DNA of 64,000 nucleotides, taken from NCBI GenBank assembly GCA_035771165.1, contig JAWNZC010000176.1:389501-453500 (forward strand), given 5' to 3'. This stretch comes from Paragorgia papillata (taxonomy: Eukaryota > Cnidaria > Anthozoa > Scleralcyonacea > Coralliidae). Under the pieces are notes generated by a model. That model was given only the letters and a program-made list of their open reading frames with translations, did not search any database and had not been told where the DNA came from. Below, piece after piece: positions 44,301-59,000 of the stretch. A program made the position numbers and the translations under genes. How positions within the stretch are numbered: position 1 is the first letter of the stretch; every line of letters starts with the position of its first letter.

Positions 44301-47300
44301 TGTTGGTTTATAGTTTTTTATTTATTTTTCTGTGTCCATAGTTTTGTGTGGATAGTTTTTAATATTGTATTAATTCATTTGGCTCCCAAGAAAAGCAGTG
44401 TAAATTGATGAGATTTCTAACTGAAACCTCTGTTTGTCTTTCTGTTTGTCTTTCGTTCTGTCTTAACATCTGTCGGTTTGTCTTGTAGCCTTTCTATCTG
44501 TCTGTCTTTCAATCTATTTATCATGCATTCTTGTAAAACTTACCATCAATGTTGATTTCAGCCAGACTCTTTCCTATCCACTTTGATGTATCTCCACTGT
44601 CGACAGCAAGCAAGAGCTTGCTGACTTTAGCGATTTCAATAGTTGACTCGTGCAACCTGTAATATTCTCTGTGGACGGAGATGTCGTGCCCCAAGTGTCT
44701 GGCGAGCCAATCTACTTCCGTCTCCTTCAGTGAGAGCACTTGCGAAATTGTTAGCAATGTACTTTCGCAATTTTGTGCTCGTCACGTCATTAGGGTTTGA
44801 AAGTGGTGGCTCGCATTCTTGGGCAAATTTTCTCATGCAGTCCCAGGCTCGTATGTGTCCTAGGGACTGTCTGGTTGTTCGGGAAAATACAAAAGGATTT
44901 TTGTTCCGGTATCCCGACTGCGGATCTCGTTTCAAGAAGCAAATCTATGCTTTCTTTTATTTCATTGGTCAGGATTATCGGAACCTTTCTTCCCCTCTTT
45001 CCTCTTGTTTCCACCATATCTAATCTAAAGGGAATGAATAGAGCGACAATGAAAACAATGTTAATTAAGGTGCTTTTATCCCGACAAATCCATATAGTTA
45101 AAAATATACATATCATATAATCATCTAAAAATATCGGCAGTTTGCACCATCGAAATGAGCAGAGTAGGAGAAAAAAATTAAGCAGCCAGTATTTTGATTA
45201 CGGCAAAGCAAAAAAGTCAGTGGTGAACTGCCGAGATATTTTGATTTCCTGATAAAGGGCTAGTAAGTAGTAAGTAAGTAATGACTTTATCTATACACGA
45301 TAAGTGTTTAAAGCTTGCAGCTCATTTGTGGGGTCGTGTACTTAGAGGTTGTAGAATACAGATATATATATATATATATATACATTACAGCTAAGACCTT
45401 GGTGTTCATTTTGCGAAAGGGGAAGAACCCGGTGAAAAACCCTCGGAGCCCTTTGGTCCAAGCTTGAGAACGGGACTGCTCCCAGATGATCACACATCCA
45501 AGTACTAACCCCGTCTAACCGGGCTTAACTATTGGTGTGAGGCAGTGCCTTAACAGCACACGCCACCCATGCTCCTCTGAGCTCCACTTAGAGCGAGCAA
45601 AGGTTGTAAAATGCCACGATTTCTGAAAACAGAATACTGATGTTTCAAAATTAGCCGATCTGAGGAAAATGTATAAGGGTTCCGCTTAGGCAATGTAATT
45701 GGGAAGCCTTAAAATGCACTTGACCATTCGAAAACGTTGATAGATTGAGAAGACAGTGCAATTTGAGATCAGTAATCTCAAATAATGATCATAAACAATC
45801 CAAAAAGTTGATGCTGTTTTTGCAGTATTATCTGAACTACAAAATTTGCAATACTATATAAGGAGCTAGACTGTATATATATATACTATAAGTGGGCTTA
45901 CCTCAAATGTTGATGGTCGCTACTGTCAGTTTCACGCTGGGTGATCTTCAGGCGCCTGTGAAATTGACAGTAGCGACCATCAACATTTGAGGTAAGCCCA
46001 CTTATAGTATATTCGCTCTATCTTTACGGTATTGAGCACTTTTTGACATTTTGCGAACAACACTTTGTTTGTTTGAATATATATATGTAAGGTAGAATAA
46101 AAATAGTGTGCTACGTGGGCAGTGTTGAAATAGCAATCGAAAATATATATTACGGAACCCACGGATCTGCGGAACTGGACCGCATTTTCTTATCACTGCC
46201 CCACCCACTTGCACATTCCTTTGTAAACTTTATCACTGATTCATTTCTGCCTTCGTATACTGATATCTAGTCTCCTTCGCAGCCGTTATTTCTGTCGGTC
46301 CTATGATCCCTCCCGAAACTAACGGCTGCTTACTGTGGCACTACATTCCATTCCCATTGTGTACAATGAGCCAATGAGATTAGAGCATTGATCCCTAATA
46401 AGTTAATAACGCCAGCCAAAGCCGAGCAAAGGAGTGAGCGTTGTTGTGGAAAACTTGTTTAATCGAAAGCTAATATTTCAAAAAGTTTAGCTCAGAACTT
46501 TACAAAATTTACGAGGAATGGTGTTTTGTCTATGTTCTTTCTGTCCATAGAAAGAACAGAGGTGATATTGAATTTCCCGTGTTCTGATTGGACGAGCTGA
46601 AGGTGAATAAATTGTACTTCAAAAGGAGTTCTCCGAGGACTTGTCCCGCAATCAACATTTTGGATGGTTAATAATTAATGATGCAATATTGTTCTCAAAA
46701 TGGTGACTACATTTTTTAAGGTTATAAATCCATGTCCTATCTTCACGACTTTTTTCGGTTAGGTTAGGGTGTGTGTTGGGGTAAGGCTTTCATGAAGTAC
46801 CTGGGTTATTTAGGACATGGAATTACTACATGTACCATTTTTAAAGTCTATAAGAAATGGATATATCGTCAAAAAACTGAATTATAGGAAAACACTGTAT
46901 ACACTAGAGAGATTTAAAACAGAACTGTTTAAAGGTGAGAAAGTGTTTAGTCATTGAATTATTTGTATTTTGAGGTTAGTTTTTGATCGTATGTGTGCTG
47001 GCTGTCAACTATCAAGGCGTGAAGAAAGTGAGAAAATGACTTCGAGCTGTTAGGCAATAAGCATTGTGTACATGATAAAACTACCACCCTTAAAGACGTA
47101 TTTTCAAATTTCTTGGATCCCCCTTCAAGTCTGAAATTTTACTAATTAAAAACAATTAGTCACCTCAGTCGGCTTGTTAATATTAATAAAATAACAATTA
47201 TCACCTCGACTTCCGTGACTAATTGTTAAATACCTGATGAAAAGAGGTGTATCACTGTATCTCTTGCTTAAAGAGGGTCATTTTGTAAAATTTTACTAAA

Positions 47301-50300
47301 TGACCGAGGCGTCAGCAAGAGCTTTCATAATACACCTCTTTTTATTAATTTGTTTGCCGAAATTTCTGCCAAATTTTCCTCGTGTTCACCTAGCGTTAGA
47401 TGGTTTGAATAATTAGGGAACGTTTTAATACTTCAAATTTTCCACATTAAAATTCATTTCTAGCAATACTAGCTTCATTGATGTCAAACCAGGTCGTATT
47501 AGAACTAATACGAGCTGCTTTGACGTCAGTTTAGACAGTATTAGAAGAAATTAATTTTAATTGGTATTACTTAATAACCTTAATTTTATAACAACTTACC
47601 GTTCTGACAGCTTTTTCTCAAACTTGTTGAGGGATTTCACAATTTCAGTGCTGTTAACCTTGCTCCAATCTGGCCGCCCTTGATAGGATCTGACTTCAAG
47701 CTTTGATGCTTCTCCTCCTCTTCGTTTGTTAAACATTACTAATCTTGTTAGTGTCAACTGGGCCAATAACTTCCAATCATCTAGTAATGGATGCTTCCTA
47801 ATTTCTTCTGTTGACTCGATAATCTTTCTTTTTATGAATTGACGAAGTTTGGTCAAATCTTCGGTGAGCGGCAACATGTCCACCTTATTGTATTTTCGTG
47901 AGCTGAGGGTCGTAAGGGAGTGGTGGGAAATGCGATGGCTCCACTCCATGTCAAGCAGCTTTTCAAAGTTATCAGCGTCAACTTCTCGATCTTTGTCTTT
48001 TCCCTTCAGTGCTTGGCCCCTCATGATGTTTGTACATTTCTTTAATGAGTGGCCAAGTTTTAATGAGAGTGATGGTGTTTTCACATTTTGTTTGCCATCA
48101 TTTATTTCGAATACACAAAGCGCTTTCACAGCTTCGACCACAACGTCAAATTTCTCTGGTTTTATGTAGTCAGAAAGTTCCGCATTTTGGTTGGTATCAG
48201 TTTTTCTAAGCTGTATCAACAGCCGAGAAAGCTCTCTCATTTTTTGTGATGTATCTTGGTTATTTTCTGTACCGTGCTTTTCCACTAATAGCATGCCCAC
48301 TTTCTTTATCAACCAATCATTTCTTGCAACAAGTGCTGGCTCATCCGTTCTCATGGTTGCCATAACTTGATTGAGCAGGCTATTAGTGTTACCTGACAAT
48401 GCTGAAATCATCATCACTTTGGACATGGCTTGGACACTTTGATGTTTTTTTGTTGGCATATCATCTGGCTTGAATGGACACACATGCTTCCACAATTCTT
48501 GCCGCCGAATAAAGCCAAGACAATGTTGGCAAGGCAGAAAGTCAACTGCTTTGCAAGTTTGTCCTGATGCTGCATTTGGCCGTCGCACAACGATAAGATC
48601 CCCTTCCCCTATTTCTAAAACATTCATGTTGTGGTGATAGTTCCCTTTAAGTCTCAATTTATCGAGAACTCTCTTTCTCTCTTCTGATCCTTTTTTTAGT
48701 AACAGGGCGGCGGCCACTTCTTTTTCTGCTGCATGCTTCCTATAGTAGTGCCGGGCGATTTTGTTTTCTAAATGTCCACAGTAGACGCATGCGTTTTTCT
48801 TATTGTAGACACGGACATTTGTTGGTCCTTTTCTTTTCGCACTATCTACAGAAACTGATTTGAAAAGTAATAATAGATTAATCCCAACCTAATCATTAAA
48901 ACTAAACAGCGGCCATGAACCATCGTTTATAAATGTACACCTACAGACCATACGCCTATACTAGTGAGGATACTGAACCAATCTTTACCTCTCTGATAGT
49001 AAACCAGACACTTTTAATGAAGCGATGCCAACATTATGAGTATTAATCGTATGTATGCAAAAAGAATATACAGTAACTTGATTCTCACTTATAAGCGTCA
49101 ATTGGAGACCTCTTGGGGTATAAAGGGTTAAGAAACTATCTCGGTTTACCCATTAATACCCAAGAGTGGCTTTAGTATTTTACTCTGGCTGACGCCAGAC
49201 GATTTTACTCGTCAATTGGAGACCTCTTGGGGTATAAAGGGTTAAGAAACTATCTCGTTTACCCTTTAATACCCAAGAGTGCCTTTAGTATTTTACTCTG
49301 GCTAACACCAGACGATTTTACTCGTCAATTGGAGACCTCCTGGGGTATAAAGGGTTAAGAAACTATCTCGGTTTACCCTTTAATACCCAAGAGTGCCTTT
49401 AGTATTTTACTCTGGCTAACGTCAGACTATTTTACTCTGGCTAACACCAGACGATTTTACTCGTCAATTGGAGACCTCTTGGGATATAAAGGGTTAAGAA
49501 ACTATCTCCGTTTACCCTTTAATACCCAAGAGTGCCTTTAGTATTTTACTCTGGCTAACGCCAGACGATTTTACTCTTCAATTGGAGACCTCTTGGGGTA
49601 TAAAGGGTTAAGAAACTATCTCGGTTTACCCTTTAATACCCATGCAAGAGTGCCTTTAGTATTTTACTCTGGCTAACGTCAGACTATTTTACTCTGGCTA
49701 ACGTCAGACTATTTTACTCTAGCTAACACCAGACGATTTTACTCGTCAATTGGAGACCTCTTGGGATGTAAAGGGTTAAGAAACTATCTCGGTTTACCCT
49801 TTAATACCCAAGAGTGCCTTTAGTATTTTACTCTGGCTTACGTCAGACTATTTTTACTCTGACTAACGTCAGACTATTTTACTCTGGCTAACACCAGACG
49901 ATTTTACTCGTCAATTGGAGACCTCTTGGGATATAAAGGGTTAAGAAACTATCTCGGTTTACCCTTTAATACCCAAGAGTGCCTTTAGTATTTTACTCTG
50001 GCTAACGCCAGACGATTTTACTCGTCAATTGGAGACCTCTTGGGGTATAAAAGGTTAAGAAACTATCTCGGTTTACCCTTTAATACCCAGAGTGCCTTTA
50101 GTATTTTACTGTGGCTAACGCCAGAGTATTTTACTTTGGCTAACGCCAGACGATTTTACCCGCCAATTGGGGACCGCTTGGGGTATAAAGGGTTAATAAA
50201 CTATCTCGGTTTACCCTTGGAATACCCAACAGTGCCCTTAGTATTTTACTCTGGCTAACGCCAGACGATTTTACTCATCAATTGGAGACCTCTTGGGGTA

Positions 50301-53300
50301 TGAAGGGTTAAAAAACTATCTTGGTTACCCTTTAATGCCCAAGAGTGCCTTTAGTATTTTATTCTTGGTAACGCCAGACCATTTTACTCTGGCTAACGCC
50401 AGACGATTTTACTCGTCAATTGGTGACCTCTTGGGGTATAAAGGGTTAAGAAACTATCTCAGTTTACCCATTAATACCCAAGAGTGCCTTTAGTATTTTA
50501 TTCTGGCTAACGCCAGACCATTTTACTCTGGCTAACGCCAGACGATTTTACTCGTCAATTGGAGACCTCTTGGGGTATAAAGGATTAAACGGACGACTAG
50601 ATGATAAAAACACATATAGTAGGCTATATACTGTTGTACATTACATTACTGTTGTACAGTACATTACTTTATACTTAGTTTCCTTTTGTGTTTACCTTGA
50701 TCTATGGTCTTCTTTGAGCTTATTGGTTTGGGCAGACTACAGGTATCTTCTAAAAAAAATGAATGATGGTTTTGAATTGCAGCAGCTAAAATTATTGTGG
50801 AAGCCTTTTAGGTTTTAACCAAAAATAAGACATTTTTCAGCTGCAAAACGTTTTTCACAGACTCCACTTCTTAGTTTTGGAAAGCTTTCTTTTTTATAGT
50901 TCTTGGACTAAAAATTTCTGAGGAATTGATTTAAAGCACGAGGCATTGTTTTATTGAGATCTTAATTATTTTAAAGGGGCAGTAAGATGGAAAATCTTCT
51001 CTTCAATTTTTATTTTTTCTAGAAGTACTATCCGTGTGAGGAGGTATTGCGTTCTTGTTAAAGTGCTTATATCACTTGTGGGGTTTTAACGTATTTGAAT
51101 AGAGCAAAAAAAGTTAGTTAATAAGTTATTTTGCCGTTTTTGATCTACTTTAATAGTTTCTGAGATATAAGCCTTTAAACATGCCAATTTCGGCTTTTCG
51201 CCAAAAATTTTCGTCGCTCATTTTTAAGCACGGCGACCTGGGACTCAGGAACCTAAGCCGACCGTCTTCTTAGTTGGAACTCTCGTGCGTACTGGAAAAC
51301 GGGTGTGAGCCCGACATTTCGGTTTTTCAGTCAAATTTATGTGTTTTTGTGAATCAATAAGCCGAAACGTAGTTGTTTTGGATTGACTCGTTCCTGAGTC
51401 CCAGGCTCCCAAGGTGTTAAAATGAACGACGGAAATTTTTGAGAATTGGCATGTTCAGAAGCCAATATGTCAGGAACTATTTGACTAAATCAAAAACGGC
51501 AAAATAACTTATTAACTGATTTTTTCTGCTCTATTTTAATACGTTAAAACCCCACAAGTGATATAAGCACTTTAAAGTTCTCTGTAAAGTCTTCTGCTAG
51601 CTTTTTCGTAATTTCTTTTAAATGTCGAGCCATTTTAAATTATCTTGATGCCATACACCATGTAACTTCAAAGAAGTAACTCTGTCAATGCTCCGATTGT
51701 AAGATGAACACGATAATTATTGTAATAGCAATTGTAATTAGTACCGTTTAGATTTATTTTTCTGTTCTTTACCTTGTTGTATTTTCTTCTTTGAGCTAAT
51801 CGGTGTGCACTTCTCGCTACAGGTATCTTCTAAAACAGAAAGAATGATGGTTTTGAATTGCCACAGGTAAAATTGTTTGAACTTTTTGGAGTTTTAAACC
51901 AAAAATAAAACCTTATTCAGCTGCAAAAGTTTCACAAACTAAACTCTACTTCATAGTTTCGAAACGTTCATAGAATCTCTTGGACTAATTTACTAAATTA
52001 CTATAGAATTAAATTTTTGGCTAGCAATTCTGGCCAGAATTTATTCGGACACTGGCATACAAAAGTTGGTAATAGTACTAACTCGAAAGATGACTGTCTT
52101 AAAACACCGTCATCCCCACTCCCCCGTACATTGTTGGTTGGAAAAGTGAAATGCAAGCAGAAGTAGGCGTATGTGATAATTAACATTAATTATGGGGTGG
52201 TGCATGGGGGTGGCGGAATTTTTATTTTTGACAAGGAAATTTGATGTCACTGGCAACATTAGTGTTAAACCAGTTGTGATGTCCGAATAATTTAGACCAG
52301 GATGGAGGATGCAAGCTCGGGTACACTTGGCCGAAATCTAGTGTCATTCAGTTTGCACTGACCGTTTAAAACCCTATTTTTGTGCAACTTTCGTCGCAAT
52401 TTTTAGCGCGTGAAAAAAAATCAGAATCCCTTCACGCAACTGATTTTTAAGATTTTCAAATTGCATGAAAAGTTTAGCACAAATTCTGGTAAAATTACGT
52501 GTTACATGGATCATGCAATTTGTATTATGTCAGACGCTGAAATAAGACGGGATGAATGTGGGAATAATAAAACAAGTCACCCAAGCTTCCTTCGACTTCT
52601 CTTGTTTCGGTTGTTTGTGTTTCGAGTGCTTTTCTATTGCTCACCATTCTTGATTATTATTTGCGACTCGCAACATTTTTTGCGCCACGCGCAAATTGCG
52701 AGGAAAATAGGTGACGTGTGCAATGGCGCATGTGCAACACATATAATATTTTTCATGACACAAGTAAATATAATAATTCTACGTGTAACAGTGTCTTAAC
52801 GAGTCAAAATTTTTGCGCTTCGTGTACTTAACCAAATATATGATCACATGATGTGTTACATGCAAAATTGTTTTTTAAAGGAACAAGACGCTTGCTTAGG
52901 CGTACACTCGGGCTACTGATCAGTGTTTGCTACAAGCTTGGTACATAGCCCATGCATGGGACAGTGCACATAACACACATATTAAACGTTTGTTAAAATG
53001 TGCAAAAATTTCAGACGCAATTAGGTTATGCAATGTAGAACCGCAATGAGACTCTGAAAGCTGTTTTGATTGTACGGTTTGAGGTACTTTTAATTCTCGA
53101 TTTGCGAGAATTTAAAATTACGGTAATGCATAATCGAACGAGTTTATTCTATATATGGTCTTATATGAAGTACACTGCATAAAGCGTTCGCCGAATTCCG
53201 AATAACAACGGCGATTTAAATACTTTCATTAAACAAAACCTACAGTACTGGAGTCGATACATTCAAGCGATCATTTCGATATAGAATTTGTTTATATCAG

Positions 53301-56035
53301 GAAAACAGGAAATATTTAAACATGTTTTGAAACACACGTTTCCAAATCACTAGCTGTCGCATGTAATACAACACTTACATGAAATCTACACATACAAACA
53401 GTTCAATATGTTCCTATATTTTTGCATTGTTTAGTGTTATTTAATACTCGCATATTGTAGTTTTTGGACTATAAACAGGAAGTTGTTATACACTATGCCG
53501 TAAACACAGTAAACAGTATTGACACAGTATAATAAAAATAGTGTGCTACGTGGGCAGTGTTGAAATAACAATCGAAATAATACAGTTAGGTTGGTATACT
53601 GCCGAAACAGAGAACGTATAAGGTCTAGCGTTTCGAGCGAAGCCCCTTCATCACGTTTCTCTCTGACGAAGGGCCTTCGCTCGAAACGTTAGACCTTATA
53701 CGTTCTCTGTTTCGGCAGTATACCAACCTAACTATTATTTCGATTGTTGACACAGTATATACGTTTTTTGATGTACTATGGCGTTCGTTTCTTGTATTTC
53801 TTCAGGTTTACGTTATCCTCCTTCAACATGTATTTTACAGTCAAAATACGAAGACCCTCCAACTTCCGCTTCTGTAGTTTCTTGTGAAATACTGTATTTC
53901 TGTAGACGCTATAGGGGCGCGGTAAAATTTACCGACACGAAGTCCCTTATTCTTGACTTATATTCGTTTGCTAGCATCAGTTTGGATGAAATACCTTATT
54001 AACTATTCGATTATGATTAAATTCCATGAAAAACTAAGGTATACTTCTTCACGCACGATTTTCCGGAAAACACATTTTCTCACTTGTGTAGCGGTAGCCT
54101 TCTCCGCAGGCATCTCTGATCTCTTTGTGAGCGAGAACACTTTGGGAGAAGGAAGGCGGGAGCCTGCCAAAACTCGACATAGAACAACCGCACGCTAAAC
54201 AATCAGTGGATTCACATATTACTTTCTAGGGGAGGGAGAAAACAAATTCTCCTTTCGCTCTCGCGACGGGAGTAAAGTTCTTGCTTGATGACACTTGCTA
54301 ACACGCTTTCGGTTTTCGATCAGTCGTGCTTAGTTTCAGAACTTTTTTTAGAAGCATCTCCTCTTGCTCCAACTAGGATCCGAAATGTTTTACTTAGATC
54401 AGTTTCGTGCTGTGGGTTTAATCAATGTCAAGGAAGTTTTAGCCTGCTATAGCAGACGTTATTTTCCACCCTGCCTGGAGAAACTAGCGTCTGCTGACCC
54501 GAGCGCCTAATTGAGTTCTGGCTATTGTGTCTCGTCAGCCAATCAAAATTTACTCTCCAAATCCCAGTAAGTGACGTAATTGTGGACATCATGCTAATTA
54601 GAATTCATTACAGAGTTCGAAAGGGAGCGATTCCGGCGAAGAAAGTTTGCGAGATATGTTGTGTCTAAAGTCTTTCGAAGTCTCAAGATAAAGAGAAAAA
54701 AAAGCGATAAAGAAAATTACGGAGAGAAAGAATAATGTTTTTTTTTTATCAATATGCTAAGTATAGTTGCGGTGAATATCTATAATCTGCCAGACTCCCC
54801 CCTGTCGTTCTCTAGTGACATATGTTGATCAAAATCAGTCTACGACAGACGACAAACTATTCGATTCACTCGGTCAATCGGATGAAGGATTAGATTTGTG
54901 CAAGAGAGGGAAGTAATGGAGACACACATTCTTTAGTTTATGGTTTACCGGAAAGTTCGCTAGATTTGTCGAGAAAGTTAAAGCGCCTCATACTATATTA
55001 AGAGATTATTAACCGAGAACGAGGTCTGTACGGGAAAATATCAGACTCGACGTCTTGACAGTACGGACCGAGCCGCAGGCGAGCTTCGTACAAAAAAGAC
55101 CGAGGTCTGATATTTTCCCGTACAGACCGAGTAAACGAGGTTAATAAAGCGTTTATTATATGGCTATTTCAAGTTTTTCGATAATTATTGTATCAAACTT
55201 AGTGTGAAAACCTTAGAAATTAACGCGAGCAAAATCAACATCCGGGACAGCGGTCCGGATACGGAAAAAGACGGACTGTGGTCCGGATACGCATTTTTAC
55301 GGACCGTGCGTTGACCAATCAGAACTCAGGATATTACAAAGCCATATAAGAAAGTATAATACGAGAGGGAGAGTCTGGTAGATTATATAGATATTCACCG
55401 CAACCACTCACCATATAAATAAAAACATTATTCTTTCTCTCCGTTATATTGAAACTTCGATAGACCTCAGACACAACATCTCGTATACTTTCTTCGCCGG
55501 AATCGCCGCTCCTTCGAACTCTGTATGGAATTCTCTAATTCGCACGATGTCCACAATTACGTCACTTACCAGGATTTGGAAAGTAAATTTTGATTAACTG
55601 ACGAGACACAATAGCCAGAACTCATTGACCTTTTTGACACTAGAGCCATAACTCTATTTCACTATACACTCTGGATAACACGAGTCATTCTTAAAAGTAC
55701 TCGGAGCGCATCTTTTAGTAGCGGACAGCCAGACATGTTGAAGAACTGCACGTGCTCTAGTGTCGAAAAGGTCAATTAGGCGCTCAGGTCAGCAGACGTT
55801 AGTTCTCTCCCGCAGGGTGGAAAATAACGTCTGCTTTTGCAGGCTAAGGATTTTTGGACGAGTTTTGTGTTTTGGCAGTTGGCATTTTTGAAATAAATTC
55901 AAATCGAAGTATCCCCGAGTTTGAAGTAGAGCAAAGAATGCAACCTGGACTTATCAAGGTCGAATTATTAGGTATTAATAACCATTGAAGATAAAAATTA
56001 TAGTACCTCAGAATACGTTTGTTGAAGAAGCACTG

Positions 56036-56069
<34 letters not shown>

Positions 56070-59000
56070 CGAGTAACTCAAGGGATGACTTCCCCTAAAT
56101 TTGTTTATCTCCAATTCCTTCTCTTTGATTACACTCAGAACGCTCTTATATACTGTCTCGTCGCCGCTGGTAGTTTTGATTTGTTAATCCATTGTATCTT
56201 GCAATTCTATTTGGTCTATCAGACGACGCCAAGTGGAAAATGCTACCGTGGGTATCCGGGGTGACGCGATGTGTCCACAGTGCTCGGGTTTCGGCAGGCA
56301 TCTCTCAGCTATCCTTAGCCTGGTACCCTGGCCCAATCAAAGAATATGGGCCAGGTAACCACTAAAGACTTCTGCTTTCCTATTGGTTGAAATTTCGCGC
56401 GTTTTAGTGGCTATGAGTAAAACTGCAATCGTCATAAGTGGATTTTGCCCTGATGACGCGAGAATGAGATTAGTGGTTACCTGGCCCATATTTCTTTTGA
56501 AATTGGGCCAGGGTACCAGGCTAAGCTATCCTTTACCTCAGTTGCTCCCAGTCCCCCCGCGCTTTTGCACGCCACGCGAAGAGGAGAGAGGACGCCTGCA
56601 GAGGAGGCTCGTGTAGCGGCTACAGAAATACAGCATTAAACACAACGAACCGCGGAAGTGGGAAGGTTATTGTATTTTGACTGTAATAAAATGCATTGAT
56701 GTAAACACAGCATTTTGCAACTCGTCCAGTCGTCCACATTTCTGTCCTCATGAACAAATACTCTTTGTGTTTATCCATAGTTCGTATATTTGGAGCTCTT
56801 AAGTAAACGTTTCACTGTGACTCAATGACACAACAACCCCGATTTCGAAATCGCTTTGAACGCCAACGAGACACTGTTGATGTTCCGTGCTCGATTTTGC
56901 AAGTTCTTTATTTTAAACCAGCTTCGCCTTTGCTTTAGCAATGGCTTGCAACAGATTGCAGACCAACCCGTTCACATATCTAACTTCAAACACCTCCAAG
57001 CTGGCAAAAACACTTCAGAGAAAGAAGGCGCATGCACTGGTCACTTGCATTTCATTTGAAAAAACAAAATTCGCGAAACCTAGACTAATCTTTTTGCCAA
57101 TGTGAAAGCCTGTTGTGGAGCTCAAAACATGCCATGCAGCTATTGAATATTATCCGAATGGTGTAGTTTTTATCGAATGCTCGACGAGGTCGTGCCCTGC
57201 ATGTAATTCTCGTAATTCAGTTTGATTTTTAAAGTTGAATGACAATAATCGTTAGTCAGTCAGACACTACTTTACCTTATTGCATATGTAGCTCATAGTA
57301 TATGTATAACGTATACTATGACTATAATAGTATAACATTTTGTTAAACTAATAAAGAATATTTAAAAAACTCAGATTCTAAACTTTCGCGCTTTGCCTCC
57401 GGCGCCTTTGACAATCAAGAATGTCTCGCGCTATAACATGTCTACTTGTTATTAATTAGTGAACTAAACGATGTTTTACCTTTATTAAATTCCCACTGTT
57501 CGCTATCCGATTCTGATGCATATTCTACTTGTTTCTTTGTGTTCTTTTTACCTGTTAAAAATAAGTAAGTTTTGGAAATGTTCTCGCCTATTTTTTTGTT
57601 TTTGTATTTTGTCTATATTTTGTTGCTATTTTACCACTTTTCTGGACTATGGTAGTGTATTTGTGTCGGGGTTACGTTTTGCATTAAATATAAATAGTTA
57701 TATAGTCGACTGGGCATATTGATCTGTAGAAATTAAAACCTCTCTTTTTGACAAAGTTAAAGGAAGCGAAAACAAAGAAATACAAGATTGATTTTGCAAT
57801 AAAAAGTTCTATATAATAAACTACATAATAACCTCGACCGTTCGGTCTTTAGGGTAAAATATATCACACCTCGGTCTTGAACGTATTAACCTCGCTATCG
57901 CTCAGTCAGTACAGCAAGACCTCGGTTTGATATTTTGCAGTAAAGACCTCACTCTCGGTTATTAAGTAGTTAATATTTCTAATTTTTCACATATCATGTA
58001 TGTTTATATAGAGGTTAAACTTTTATAAGAGAAATATTAGGAAATGACATTTATTTTTGAGCAATTAACACTGTTCATCAAGACATCATTAATTTCGTCA
58101 AACACGCTTGATTTTTAAAAAAATGCAGTTTTCTATACTTGTATTAATAATTAATAATTAATAGGACTAATCGTTTCTCAATTAGTACTGATCAAGAAAT
58201 AATAAAGAGGCTGTTCACTTTTGACATTCTATAATAATTTTTGAATATATGTATATATTTTGTGCATCTGCTTGCATACCTATGATAAATGATAAACTTC
58301 TGCCTCGCTATACATGCATTGGTATACAATAGGGCCATTGATACTGGAGAAAATAAGTCGCGACTTAAACAAGACGCGTCCTAATTGAGTCGCGATCTAT
58401 TTTTCTCCGTATAAATGGCCCTAATGTGCAAGTTTGAAAAAGCTTATGAAATAAGTGGGACATCTTTTAGACAATTATTTTAGTTTATGCCGCGGTTTAC
58501 GTGTTCGCTAGAAGCAAAAGATTCTTGGGTATAGCCAGTGGTGCTTTTTCAACAAAAGCTTTACCTTTCTTAACAACGTGATTGTGTTGTTCATCGTCAG
58601 ACGAATCTGAGGAAGATGTGTACACCGCAAACCTTTTACCGGCTGCTAAAAATAAGAAACATTTTAGTAATTGGTAATCATCACTTTTAGCTTAAAACAT
58701 GACCTTTTAATAAACACTTTTACATAATTACACCCCGGAATGTAAAGAGTTACTGACGAACATTTTAAGTTCATAAGTGTATAACTTGCTCCATCAAACC
58801 AATATCAAGCACTCTCTTCCTATAATATATATATATAATTAACAAATAGATTCCATTTTGCCGTTGTCTGTTCAGTTATAGATGCACAGATGACGTCACA
58901 ACGTGGTAAGAACAAAAAAGTGGCCCACAGTCGAGTGGGTCACTGATGTTCTTACCACGTTGTGACTTCTTCTGTGCATCTATATACCTGAACAGATAAC

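Noticed and set aside
44753..44762. An 8-bp deletion in the catalytic recombinase exon
   Set aside because: I first read KLRKYIA as conserved, which would require an 8-bp loss. Removing one A from the AAA after CGA keeps both the frame and the family spacing (R plus seven residues to QVL), so a one-base homopolymer error is simpler.
45496..45532. 5S rRNA gene
   Set aside because: Only the internal control region matches; ends and length do not.
52410..52799. 129-codon plus-strand ORF
   Set aside because: A/T-rich composition, no homology or splice signals; likely chance.
56383..56616. 77-codon plus-strand ORF
   Set aside because: It mainly crosses the foldback at 56318-56528; no independent evidence.
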